From assembly GCF_001039355.2 (NCBI RefSeq), contig NW_019775460.1, positions 1 to 32,147 on the forward strand: 32,147 bases of DNA, given 5' to 3'. Source of the DNA: Lingula anatina (Eukaryota; Brachiopoda; Lingulata; Lingulida; Lingulidae). The notes beneath the pieces were generated by a model. That model saw only the letters and a list, made by a program, of their open reading frames with translations. It had not been told where the DNA came from and ran no database searches. This document shows positions 21,501 to 29,789 of the stretch, piece after piece (within the stretch, counting starts at the first letter, position 1; each line of letters starts with the position of its first letter). The position numbers and the translations under genes are program-made.

Positions 21501-22874
21501 TAAGTACTCGGATCATCTTTTCTGAATTGCTCTAGGCCTAGGTGGACTGCTAGGTGAAACCAGTATAGCGGCCAGGACACTCTTATCAATGTTAGATAGA
21601 CCGACCCCCCTGACCCTATGCATGGGTGTCTGGTATCATTAGTGGAACAATTTACAGGATTGTTAGCAGATATCATCAGTGGGACTTTAAAACCGGATTG
21701 TTAGCATTGTTTGCAGACATGATCAGTGGAACTATATACCGGATTGTTTGCATTGTTTGTAGACATTACCAGTGGAACTATATACCGGATTGTTAGCATT
21801 GTATGTAGACATTACCAGTAGAACTATATACCGGGTTGTGAGCATTGTTTGCAGACATTACCAGTGGAACCATATTCCGGATTGTTAGCATTGTTTGCAG
21901 ACATTACCAGTGGTAATATATACCGGACTGTTAGCATTGTATGTAGACATTACCAGTGGAACCATATACCGGATTGTTAGCATTCTATGTAGACATTACC
22001 ATTAAAACTATATACCGGATTGTTAGCATTGTTTGCAGACATTACCAGTGGTACTATATACCGGGTTGTTGGCATTGTTTCTAGACATTACCAGTGGAAC
22101 TATATACCGGATTGTTAGCATTGTTTGCAGACATTACCAGTGGTACTATATACCGGGTTGTTGGCATTGTTTCTAGACATTACCAGTGGAACTATATACC
22201 GGGTTGTTAGCATTGTTTCTAGACATTACCAGTGGAACTATATACCGGGTTGTTGGCATTGTTTCTAGACATTACCAGTGGAACTATATACCGGGTTGTT
22301 GGCATTGTTTCTAGACATTACCAGTGGAACTATATACCGGGTTGTTGGCATTGTTTCTAGACATTACCAGTGGAACTTAATACCGGATTGTTAGCATTGT
22401 TTGTAGACATTACCAGTAGAACTATATACCGGATTGTAAGCGTTGTATTAAGACTCTACCAGTGGAACTATATACCGGATTGTTAGCATTGTATTTAGAC
22501 ATTACCTGTGGAACTATATACCGGATTGTTAGCATTGTCTGAAGCTATCATCAGTGGAACTATTTACGTGGTCGCCTCACAGGAAATAACAGTTTACGTA
22601 TCACCTAGGTTTCTTTATTTAATACAATTATCGATCCAGCGTCTCATAATAAGGCTTTGACGTTACTTAAAAATATCTTAGGCTATATTATTCATGAATA
22701 CGTCTTCAGACTATAAAAATGTACAGGCAAATTGGAAAGTGTAAGAAAATGATAATTCTGTTCTAACTTTACCATTCTAATTACTGATAGATTACCTCCT
22801 TCCAATCCGGTGACGAGTTGAAATCTACCTAGAACCTCCACCAGCACAAACAAAACCAAAAGCACTCGCGGCAT
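15485..22874 (-). CDS. Secreted chitin-binding (CBM14) protein, predicted GPI-anchored; three-exon gene
   Basis: Joining 22874-22796, 16191-15871 and 15597-15485 gives a 170-residue protein with both introns in phase 1. Residues 1-23 form a signal peptide (MPRVLLVLFVLVEVLG core). Residues 38-95 carry the six-cysteine CBM14/peritrophin-A pattern (Cys 38, 54, 60, 76, 89, 95), including YPNINDC, YIEC and FDPSTGTC. These bind chitin in arthropod peritrophins and molluscan matrix proteins. Extra cysteines are at 31, 102 and 118, and an N-glycosylation site is at Asn92. A Ser/Thr-rich linker (124-128, 141-145) leads to small residues SNAA (145-148) and a hydrophobic end running to residue 170, typical of a GPI signal, though a short membrane anchor is possible. 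It is probably extracellular, at the cell surface or in cuticle or shell matrix. The gene name is unknown. Confidence 0.8.
15871..16191 (-). CDS. Chitin-binding gene exon 2 (CBM14 domain)
   Basis: The acceptor GTCCATTTCAG lies just right of 16191 and the donor GTCG|GTGAGT at 15871. The exon is 321 bp, symmetric phase 1-1, and carries the whole CBM14 domain (residues 28-133). A fourth-frame shadow of 118 codons on the same strand is out of phase. The acceptor sits about 35 bases from the edge of a 57-bp minisatellite. Confidence 0.9.
16228..16940. repeat. Minisatellite A, 57-bp unit, about 12 copies, in intron 1
   Basis: GTGAGGAAGTCATAGTAAAC, GATAACACACGTCTGGTAAC, ACTTGATTTACGTTAGT. Units start every 57 bases from 16252 to 16879. 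The left copies, nearest exon 2, are the most diverged and fade out about 35 bases from the splice acceptor. Middle and right copies differ by one to a few bases. Confidence 0.97.
16941..17943. other. Intron 1 interior, nothing recognised
   Basis: No coding frame. Fragments such as AACATAGGTTAGGGTTAG look like generic dispersed repeat. Confidence 0.5.
17944..18089. repeat. Tandem duplication, 73-bp unit, two copies
   Basis: AAGTTTGATAATATACAGAG begins at 17944 and 18017. The two 73-bp units are essentially identical, so the duplication is recent. Confidence 0.9.
18090..20138. other. Intron 1 interior, microsatellite only
   Basis: Contains an (AAT)n/(ATT)n palindromic microsatellite at about 19249-19296. 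The 85-codon plus-strand frame at 19468-19725 has no recognisable motif and is not called. Confidence 0.5.
19249..19296. repeat. (AAT)n(ATT)n palindromic microsatellite
   Basis: AAT triplets convert to ATT triplets across a TTATAATTA centre, so the whole tract can fold into a hairpin. Confidence 0.9.
20140..21297. repeat. Minisatellite B, 102-bp unit, 11 copies plus a partial
   Basis: TTGCAGGTGGTATGACAGTG, then CAGACAGTATTAGTACACTA, then TAGTCATAGTAAACGATAGC, ACACGTCTGGAAACACTTGA and TTTACGTTAGTACACACGTT. It repeats every 102 bases from 20140 to 21262 with no substitution I could find. About 48 bases of the unit (GTCATAGTAAAC to TTTACGTTAGT) are the same sequence as the 57-bp unit of minisatellite A 3.2 kb away, with the diagnostic change GGTAAC to GGAAAC. 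The other half is absent from A. Confidence 0.97.
21434..21540 (+). repeat. Dispersed repeat copy 1
   Basis: GGAGACCATCGGGAATCAGC, GGCATCG, GGCCATATTTA and TACTCGGATC occur in the same order as at 30740-30830, with indels between. The source element is unknown. Confidence 0.65.
21640..22568. repeat. Minisatellite C, 46-bp unit, about 20 copies, in intron 1
   Basis: GACATTACCAGTGGAACTAT, ATACCGGATTGTTAGC, ATTGTTTGCA. Two variants intermix: GGATTGTTAGC with TTTGCAG or TATGTAG, and GGGTTGTTGGC with TTTCTAG. The second dominates a block around 22050-22370, showing local homogenisation. The ends are degenerate. The array stops about 230 bases before exon 1's donor. Confidence 0.96.
22796..22874 (-). 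CDS. Chitin-binding gene exon 1 (signal peptide)
   Basis: Starts at ATG 22874 in the context TTAAAGATG and encodes 26 residues plus one base. The donor is GAAGGAG|GTAATC. A signal-peptide exon ending in phase 1 ahead of a phase 1-1 domain exon is the usual layout for modular secreted proteins. Reading through the donor stays open for 60 codons, but that tail has no domain character. Confidence 0.75.
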
Positions 22875-23009
22875 CTTTAATTAGACTGTATACAGAACGA
22901 TCCACGGCTTACGTATAGACACTGGGAATGCTTGACACGTTACAGCCGAGATGATGATATGTTGAGCGTCAGTGTGTGGTAGATGTACAATGCTCGTCCA
23001 CCTCAGATC

Positions 23010-23047
23010 TTCTGCTGACAGACAAGTCATGAAATGCGCCTTTTATA
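23010..23047 (-). promoter_or_regulatory. Core promoter of the chitin-binding gene (TATA and initiator)
   Basis: On the minus strand TATAAAAGGCGC begins at 23047, and TGTCAGCAG near 23016 fits an initiator with its A 31 bases downstream. This would give a 5' UTR of about 140 bases before ATG 22874. It lies within the roughly 370-bp gap after the DHFR stop codon. Confidence 0.5.
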
Positions 23048-23214
23048 TCACATTTCTCGTTCTAATGAAATCTGACCGGTCAGTTAGCGTCTCGTTCTCC
23101 TTACACCATCCAGGGCTGCAGAAGCAGCTTAATAATGAATTTGACACTCAATGTAAAAGGAAGTGCGCGGTAAACACTCACGATATGGGTTTAATATGTC
23201 TTTATCAACACTTG

Positions 23215-23220
23215 TTTATT
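23215..23220 (-). promoter_or_regulatory. DHFR poly(A) signal
   Basis: AATAAA on the minus strand, about 24 bases after the TAA stop at 23244-23246. This implies a very short 3' UTR. Confidence 0.55.
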
Positions 23221-23243
23221 TCTGCACGACTTATTTCAACAAA

Positions 23244-23331
23244 TTATTGTACAACTGGTTTTCTCTCATATATCTCAAATTGATATCTGGTTCCGTTTTC
23301 TTCGAAAGGGGTGTCCACCAACGCCTCGTCC
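23244..23331 (-). CDS. DHFR terminal exon
   Basis: The acceptor is AATTTGTAG. It encodes DEALVDTPFEENGTRYQFEI then YERKPVVQ and stops with TAA. The GTRYQFEIYE end is the standard DHFR C-terminal strand. Confidence 0.9.
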
Positions 23332-24572
23332 CTACAAATTAATAAAGAGCCATTGAACTCTAGGACAATGAAGTAAATGTCTCAAGTCTAGTTTTTCAAA
23401 AACGATTCTGGCAATTAAAATTTGTGGCGTCTTTAATTTTAGCACGAGAGTCGTTTTAGAAAAACCAACACTAGTCTCCGGTTACCAGAATATTTTTTTA
23501 AGCTAATATGAAAAAAAAATTCCTTCTGATTGTGATCAATGCGTTAGGTAGCGTTAAAATTCATGCAGTGAACAAAGAGAAGCATTCTTTTCCAATGGTT
23601 CCTCACCGAGTCACCCTTACTATATGACGCGAACCAAAAATTAATTAACAATTCACTCTTTGTTACATGTAACATGTATAAGACTTTAAAGTAATAGAAA
23701 ATGACCTGTACAGTCTTACCTCACGTGCTGAAACTTTTCGGGATCAATCTCGGGAAAAAAGACGTCACTTTCAAATTCTCCGAATACTCTGGTAACGTAA
23801 ACTCGATGACAGAGGGGGGAGGACATTGCTGTCTGAAAATGGTGAGTTTATATTTTACGGGAGTGTAAGACCATATGAAAGCTTCTGATATTTCTGTCAT
23901 ATAATATACAGCACTGGTAAGTAATAACCGAAAACGTTCTACAAATTGAACATCGCATCTGTATTGAAACAAGCATGACTAAACAATTTTGCTCTTTGAT
24001 CTTCAAGGTCATTGCCGGTATGCAAACTGACCGTTGTTTTTTCCTTTCAATAAAGTACATCTGTATAAACATGTCCTCTCTCTTTGTAATATCAGAAAGG
24101 TCATCTAAACAAAATGAAACTAAATATCGCACCATGTGCCACAATACCGCAGAGTAATTAAATAATGTACAGTCACAGTGTATTTTACCTTGTAGACGTG
24201 ACTGTCACCCATCACCCACACACGCCTAGTACTTTACCTTGTACACGTGACTGTCACCCAGTACCCACACACGACCAGTACTTTACATTGTACACGTGAC
24301 TGTTACCCATCATTCACACATGACCAGTACTTTACCTTGTAGACGTTGCTGCCACCCAGCACCCACACATTCTCTGCGTCTTCTGCCGCCAGGGACCACG
24401 ACAACGCCTCCTCAAACGATTTCGCAATGTGATGGACGTGTTCAGGTCTTTTTCTGGAAATACAGATGTACATAATCGTAAGGCCTTGGGATGAGCAAGT
24501 GCTCCGCTCACCCCACTTTTATAACCTCTATCGGTATGTATACACTGTATACATGTGTACATGTACACAATA

Positions 24573-24649
<77 letters not shown>

Positions 24650-27137
24650 AAACAAGAAATAAATACAGCAGTTATTTTGCCCCGACCGGTTTCATTGCAT
24701 CTTCAGGGGGTTTGTTTATTTTGGTTGCTAAGAGATGTCATAAAGACTCAATGTGATGTCTCTGACAATTTACGATTTACGATGGATTCAAATTCAACAC
24801 AACTCCCATTCCTTGATGTTATGGTAATGAGTGAAAAAGGAAAAATTGAGGCAGATGTGTATTACAAAACAACTGACAAAACAATCTCTCCCTTCACATG
24901 CCAGACACATTAAGCACAACATACCATACAATCTAGCCCGAATACTATGCACAATTGTCTCAAATGAAACCATATTAAAACAAAGTGCGGCACCTGTCCA
25001 CTAATTAAAGAGGGGAGCCATCTAACATTTAAAAATGGACTTACATTTACAATTAAACACCCATTTACCTGCACTAGCTCAAATTTAATTTATGTATTGA
25101 CCTGCAGTGGATGCGGTGAGAACTATATAGGACAAACTGGAGCACATAGAATGACCGTTCACAGACAACAAATACGACAACCTAAATATCAGTGCAAGTC
25201 TGTGAGTGGGCACATTAGGGAACGCTATATGAACAAAAACAAGAACTTTACAGTATTCCCATTTTATAAATTCACTCGAGAAACAACCCAAACAGAAAGG
25301 GAAAATAAAGAAAATTTCTTTATTTATAACTTTAAACCTACAGTAAACAGGTAATGGCTGATCTATATATATACTCGTACAGGAAAAACACTTTTACTTT
25401 CAATATATATATATATATTGAGGTTCTGGATGTGGTGTGGGTGTGTGTGTGCGTGAGTGTGTGTACACTCACAATGTTGGCCAATGTTTATCTCACCTTA
25501 GTCCTATTTGCTTTTGTTTACAAATGATCACATGGCAGCTGTGAGCCGTATTTAAAACCAGTTTTTAGTCCTCATACAATATTTAACATGACTCCTGATT
25601 AAGGAAAGCCAAAATACTGGCAAAGATTTCTATAAAAGTAATAAAATAACCATAAAATGCAAAAGACGTTTCCAAACGTAATCAAATGTACACACAATTA
25701 ACTTAAAAATATGTTTTTGAAAAGTAACATACTATTTAAAAATAACTGTAACTGTCTCCTGTAGGTGACTCAGTATGCCTCCAACAAGTGCCAGGGCCTG
25801 TTTTGTGGGATATTGTCCCAAATTGACCAAAAACGACCGGATTGTTTCAGATTTTAAGGGGGGTCGTTGATCTCTGCATCCCGCACTCCTGATCACTCCT
25901 ACGGGTCTCAGTAGGTTTAGTATGTGAGCTCAAAGATGGTTGTTCAGAACACTGTGTTTCTGCAACAAATCCATCCACACACGAGAAGTGTGAGCCAGTG
26001 CATTGCCATGATAAAGCCTGAAGTCGGAAGTCACCTCTTGCAAATGGAGTGACGTCTTCAAATTCTTCTTTTTTTGTATTTTTTTACTTCTTTGGAAATC
26101 ACTGTAGAAAATCATACTTCAAGGGTGCATGTTCTTAATTTGAATAAATGCTGTGAAATATGGATATCTTCTCCGATATTAGGGCTTTTGTTTATTCCAA
26201 GTCATGTTAAATATGGTATATGAAAATAAAAAAAAGACTATTTAAAACAGTTAACTGCTGCCGTATGATAATTTGTTTAAACAAAAGAAAAAAACCTAAG
26301 GACTAAAGGTGGGACAACCATTTTGACCAATAGTGTATATACGGCTTACAATGTAGACAATTTTTACAAGATTTCATTAACATGAAAATCCGTTCAATCT
26401 TTTTTAGCTTTTATCCCCTAGTTCAATATTAAATACTTCAATGTCTAATTCCACTAAGTTTTTTAACTCACGCCATCTTTGAGCTGATGACCACATTGAG
26501 CCGCCTGGGATGTGACTTGACGGCTGCAGTACCGGCCTCCCACGTCAACCGACCACGGATGTTTACACACTTCTTGCTGGGGTCTGTGGTAAATGACGTG
26601 AGCGTCTGGTAGTACTCCAGGTCTTTGCTGACATTAGTGACACAGTCATGAGTGAATGAATAAAAGAATGAAATAAATCATCGTTTCAGCCTCACTGTAC
26701 CAAATCTTATACAATGACCCACGTAAATATTTATGTCAAAAAGCCCACCAGGAAATATTATTAAAAGGTGATTTCCCAAGGAACGCATTTTTTCTTTCAA
26801 GAGGCAACAATATATTTGGCATAAACAATAAAAAACCTCCTCTCGAGGATAAAATTGATATCTTAAGACTATATCACCAGTTTGTGTTTTATTCCTGAAA
26901 TTAGAGTTTAAATTTATTTGATTGCTCGATTCAGTCAACACACATGGCTTGTAGCTTTATTTAATGTGGGCCTATGGTGAATTCAACTAGAGGCATGCTA
27001 TAATATGTTTGTCATATGTACCTTAGTTTTGGCCATGGCAAGGTTCCCTTGTTCCCTATACCGCCGTCACGGTCTGATAGCGCCACGATTGCATTAAATT
27101 TGCCTGTGGGCGGCTGAAGCTTGGCCGGATCATAGAC
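23244..27137 (-). CDS. Dihydrofolate reductase, five exons seen, 5' end not certain
   Basis: Joining 27137-27022, 26627-26472, 24453-24336, 23832-23720 and 23331-23244 gives 196 residues, in phase at every junction. DHFR reduces dihydrofolate to tetrahydrofolate with NADPH, supplying thymidylate and purine synthesis, normally in the cytosol. Landmarks in order: FNAIVAL (14-20), GGIG (25-28), LPW (33-35), acidic Asp41 at the catalytic Glu/Asp position in LSKDLEYY, GRLTWE (64-69, family GRKTWE), RLNVVIS, VWVLGGSNVY (120-129, NADPH glycine pair), VTRV (143-146), FFPEID (155-160), YQFEIYE (184-190). Divergences: Arg for Met before GR, Leu for Lys after it, and EAG for the usual ESI. Thirteen residues precede FNAIV without an in-frame ATG, so an upstream exon is required. 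The gene looks intact otherwise. Confidence 0.92.
23720..23832 (-). CDS. DHFR exon with VTRV and FFPEID
   Basis: Acceptor CCATTTTCAG, donor GTGAG|GTAAGA. Encodes TAMSSPLCHRVYVTRVFGEF and ESDVFFPEID. The two overlapping longer frames nearby are intron read-through or shadows. Confidence 0.9.
24172..24383 (-). repeat. 49-bp tandem array derived from the DHFR exon end and donor
   Basis: Four units step by 49 bases, anchored at 24334 (the genuine exon end), 24285, 24236 and 24187. Read on the minus strand, the extra units give VWVLGDSHVYK with GTAAAG, VWVMGDSHVYK with GTAAAA, and a broken copy (V, stop, MMGNSHVYN with GTAAAG). All lie in the intron after the exon and each retains a GT donor. The three extra copies share changes absent from the exon (GD or GN for GG, SHV for SNV), so one diverged copy was amplified. 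Confidence 0.85.
24336..24453 (-). CDS. DHFR exon with VWVLGGSNVYK
   Basis: Acceptor TGTATTTCCAG, donor TACAAG|GTAAAG. Includes HIAKSFEEAL and the glycine-pair cofactor motif. Its last ~35 bases plus the donor are the parent of the 49-bp intronic array directly downstream. Confidence 0.9.
24580..24647. repeat. (AT)n microsatellite
   Basis: About 34 AT units at the left edge of the Penelope-like element, in the DHFR intron. Confidence 0.95.
24678..24711 (-). ncRNA. Hammerhead-ribozyme-like motif, probably decayed
   Basis: Minus strand: CCCC, CTGAAGA, TGCAAT, GAAA, CCGG, TC, GGGG. The CUGANGA and GAAA boxes, a self-complementary ACCGGU in place of stem III, a GUC cleavage triplet and a CCCC/GGGG stem I are all in hammerhead order. 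Stem II is too short to form properly. Penelope-like elements are known to carry minimal hammerheads, but this one is opposite in strand to the element's ORF, which would fit an inverted terminal fragment. Confidence 0.35.
24735..25660 (+). mobile_element. Penelope-like retroelement, 5'-truncated and disrupted
   Basis: Plus strand, antisense within the largest DHFR intron. The first part (24735-24913) reads the C-terminal edge of the reverse transcriptase: QLPFLDVMVMSEKGKIEADV, YYKTTDKT. After stops and a shift, a second part (about 24985-25354) reads CGTCPLIKEGSHLTFKNG, FTCTSSNLIYVLTCSGCGEN and YIGQTG, then VHRQQIRQ and TERENKENFFIYNFKP. That is the cysteine-bearing linker and GIY-YIG endonuclease of endonuclease-positive Penelope-like elements. 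A stop between the two parts makes it non-functional. The 3' tail runs to about 25660 and includes CCTGATTAAGGAAAGCC, perhaps a second decayed hammerhead. Confidence 0.8.
25097..25354 (+). pseudogene. GIY-YIG endonuclease domain of the Penelope-like element
   Basis: An open 85-codon frame with CSGCGENYIGQTG at its start (the YIG half of GIY-YIG), a conserved His-Arg helix (VHRQQIRQ) and Glu-rich ETTQTERENKE toward the end, where the family's catalytic Glu lies. The frame is intact locally, but the polymerase is truncated upstream. Confidence 0.75.
25900..26115 (-). pseudogene. mariner/Tc1-type transposase relic
   Basis: The minus-strand frame reads DFRLYHGNALAHTSRVWMDL then LQKHSVLNNHL and stops. 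This matches the segment around the second catalytic aspartate of mariner-family transposases (HDNAxxH). Here the Asp is Gly, so the enzyme would be dead even if longer. The frame opens at a lysine-rich low-complexity run. GGTGGGACAACCATTTTG at 26308-26325 could be part of an old terminal repeat. Confidence 0.55.
26472..26627 (-). CDS. DHFR exon with the catalytic acid and NADPH-binding GRLTWE
   Basis: Acceptor CTAATGTCAG, donor ATGGC|GTGAGT. The split Ser codon (AG+C) yields LSKDLEYYQTL, matching the family. The exon ends within NVVISSKM. Confidence 0.9.
27022..27137 (-). CDS. DHFR exon with N-terminal FNAIVAL/LPW motifs
   Basis: Acceptor GGTATTTTTCAG, donor CTAAG|GTACAT. It encodes VYDPAKLQPPTGK before the family start, then the substrate-binding segment to PKL. 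The incoming phase is 0. Upstream in frame there is a stop without any ATG. Confidence 0.9.
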
Positions 27138-27690
27138 CTGAAAAATACCAAAAATACACGACAGTGGATACCATCGTTACTCAATAAAATGTGTTAAGGT
27201 TCAACATCCCTCTTCCGAACTAATTTTCGTGTTTTCTGTTCATACTGAGAAAGTACAACCGGAGTATTGATAAGATAGATACTCGACCTGAACATTATTC
27301 ATCCTCTCCATTATGCCATGAGATGATGTGGAGGCAGAGTAGCCACACTGTATGCCGTGACCCACGTGATGACGACCCTGCATTACTCTGTAGATAATGG
27401 TTCCTTTATTAGTTAATTGTCTGCTGCTTTGCTACTTCACTCTGCGTGCAGGGCAATCTAGATACGAATTAATGAGTAAAATTGACACCCAAGTTATGTC
27501 AGGAAGATGACCTCATTTACGAGCACGTACTACGTTAGTATGTGTAAAAGGAAAGATGTTATCCACAACTAGTATAGAGGAGACATTCCAGTACCAGTGA
27601 ACCTCTATGCTCTGTATTTTATGTTGATAAAAAAGGTATTACTTACAGGACATGCACTGTCAGCTATGTGGAGAGTGTATCAAGGGGAGA
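27138..27690. other. Upstream of DHFR exon, nothing recognised
   Basis: A strong minus-strand donor (TCCT|GTAAGT near 27650) ends a frame with an upstream stop and no ATG, so no exon is called. Confidence 0.45.
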
Positions 27691-27696
27691 GGATGC

Positions 27697-27858
27697 AACA
27701 TTATAAACCTAAACCCAATATACAGGTGCATTTCTCATGCTGAAGTGTCCAACATTATAAACCCAAACCCAATATAGAGGTGCATTTCTCATGCTGAAGT
27801 GTCCAACATTATAAACCCAAACCCAATATACAGGTGCATTTCTCATGCTGAAGTGTCC
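27697..27858. repeat. Tandem repeat, 54-bp unit, three copies
   Basis: AACATTATAAACCCAAACCC starts at 27697, 27751 and 27805. Each unit continues with AATATACAGGTGCATTTCTC and ATGCTGAAGTGTCC. Confidence 0.95.
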
Positions 27859-28790
27859 AAAAATAAAATTGATTGAATTCAGAGTTGTCTTTAATTTTTA
27901 AAACATTTATGTGTATAGAACAAAAATCCACGACTGTCTCAATTTAAATTCATATTTTAATTTTTACCATGTCTTAACATTACGCAGAGTCCTAAATGGT
28001 AACGTATGTTGCGGAAACGTATGGTAACGTATGTTCCAGGTCATTTAGTTTTAATTTTTATACCGTGTTCCGATATTATGTTTTGTAGTGATTCAGTCAT
28101 GGTAAAATATACATGACGTACAGATAAGGATGTTTTAATAAATATCTTAACTGTAACTGAAGGGGCTTTGTGTCATGGCTAAAACAAGGTAACATATGTT
28201 CCTTACAATAATTGTCAAAAAGCTTCATTTTGTTCAAGTACTTGGTGCAATAGAAAACTATATTTATATATATTGGGGTTCCATGATAGTTTGACATTTC
28301 TGATATAATATTTGGATCACAAGGGGCGAAATAATGTATTTAATGCTTTTTTACTGTCGGTACGGTGTTTTTTTCCCTTTTTTTAAATATTCAGTAACGA
28401 GCAGACTAAAAAAAATATTAACTGCTCTGTACAGATGATTATCATGATTTTTTACAACGTTATATTTGTAGGAGGTAAACCAAAGCACTAAAACCAGTGA
28501 TGCTTGAAGTTTCATCGTGAGCAAAACGTACGTTTCACGTTTTGCATTTGTGACTGACATATGTTCCTTTTTGGGGTTAGAAGATTATTTTTTATTATTC
28601 ATGGCTCCGAAGAGTGAAACTGATACAAACTTCTTCATGTGGGACCCTAAAATAATCAAACATAGTTTGCTATCAGTGCACTAAATATTTTAAGAGCATG
28701 CCTAGCTGTGACTTCAATTGCACTTCTATATTGTGTTTAGGTGTATAGCGGTGTATTATAAGCACCTCATTAACGCACGGTATTGTACAT
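27859..28790. other. AT-rich DNA, nothing recognised
   Basis: Short direct repeats such as TGGTAACGTATGTT near 27995-28035 only. No gene was seen. Confidence 0.5.
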
Positions 28791-28799
28791 CAGGGCTTA

Positions 28800-28895
28800 A
28801 ATTGAAAGCTTCTCACATCGCAACCGCACGCAAGCATGGCGATTCGTCGCTATATCGTAACTCGAGAGCATCGCAATTTGCAACCGAGCGCTAAT
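28800..28895 (+). mobile_element. Inverted-repeat element arms (family D), left copies
   Basis: Two overlapping arm fragments: GCAACCGCACGCAAGCATGG with CGATTCGTCGCTAT, and TAACTCGAGAGCATCGCAAT with TTGCAACCGAGCGC. Their inverted counterparts are at 29665-29737 and 30425-30482. Confidence 0.6.
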
Positions 28896-29664
28896 AGCGG
28901 TATCACCTCTACTTTCGAGGCTATTATTTGCGACGAGTAAATCCCGTCGCAATAGCCATTGCGTATGCATAATTCGTCATTTTAATGTGTCTTTCATTTA
29001 ATAAAACACGCCGGCAAGTTTGGGTTGCTAGTCATAATAGCATATAACAAAGCATGAAAGCTTATAATAGATTGAATCACTCGGTACGTCTGATAGAAAA
29101 TTTTCAAGGGTAGAATGCTGAAGTCATGCATGTTTTATTATGCATAAAAAATGTCAAAATTATACATTACATATATAATTTTATTTTTCTGATGAATATT
29201 CATCTGAGTAGTCTATTGTGCACAAAATGAAAAAGCAGAAACAAAGCATTCGGTCACACCGTGACCCTCCTAACTTGAGCAGGGCCGTAGCCTCCGGGGG
29301 GGCAGCTGCCCCCTCCCCCTGAGATTTGAGGTGCAAAAAAATAATCGCAAAGGTAAAACAAATTATTACAATCAGTTAAAATGCACCAGAATGCAGTATG
29401 TTTCAGTAATTGTATCAGTCCGAACACGTGCGCTTCGCTTATTGAATTGTTTTTGACATTTTATTGGTGTCAAACATTTCAAATACCAATATTTGTAACG
29501 GTAATATTTCTGTAAATTAAAAAAAATAGCATCATACTGAAATGAAATCACATCTGAGATCATGTGTAACTGTGTTATGCCGTCCTCACGGCAATGGGAT
29601 TCTAGTAGCGTTCGAGGCTATAATTGCGTTGAGCTTGCTGAGGCTTCGAGTTAACAGGTGGGTG

Positions 29665-29737
29665 CAATCGCCCTCGCAAATAGTGACGAATCGCTATGCG
29701 TGAGCTCGGTCACAATTCGCGATGTTTTCGAGTTACG
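29665..29737 (-). mobile_element. Inverted-repeat element arm (family D), right copy
   Basis: Read on the minus strand: TAACTCGAAAACATCGCGAA, TTGTGACCGAGCTC, GCATAGCGATTCGTCACTAT. It pairs with 28800-28895 to delimit a segment of about 0.9 kb without coding sequence. Confidence 0.6.
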
Positions 29738-29789
29738 GGGCCCAGGTAGACTACCTTCCGTTTGACAAAGAGAGACACGGGCTCCTCAC

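Noticed and set aside
14996-22568. CRISPR-like appearance of the regular arrays
   Set aside because: Units are head-to-tail with no unique spacers, inside introns or a UTR of a eukaryotic gene. These are minisatellites.
24332-24655. 107-codon minus-strand frame
   Set aside because: It reads Ile-Tyr through the AT microsatellite and then the DHFR exon in the wrong frame.
26482-26495. CTGATGA hammerhead-type box on the plus strand
   Set aside because: It lies inside the DHFR coding exon on the antisense strand, with no GAAA box or stems at proper spacing.
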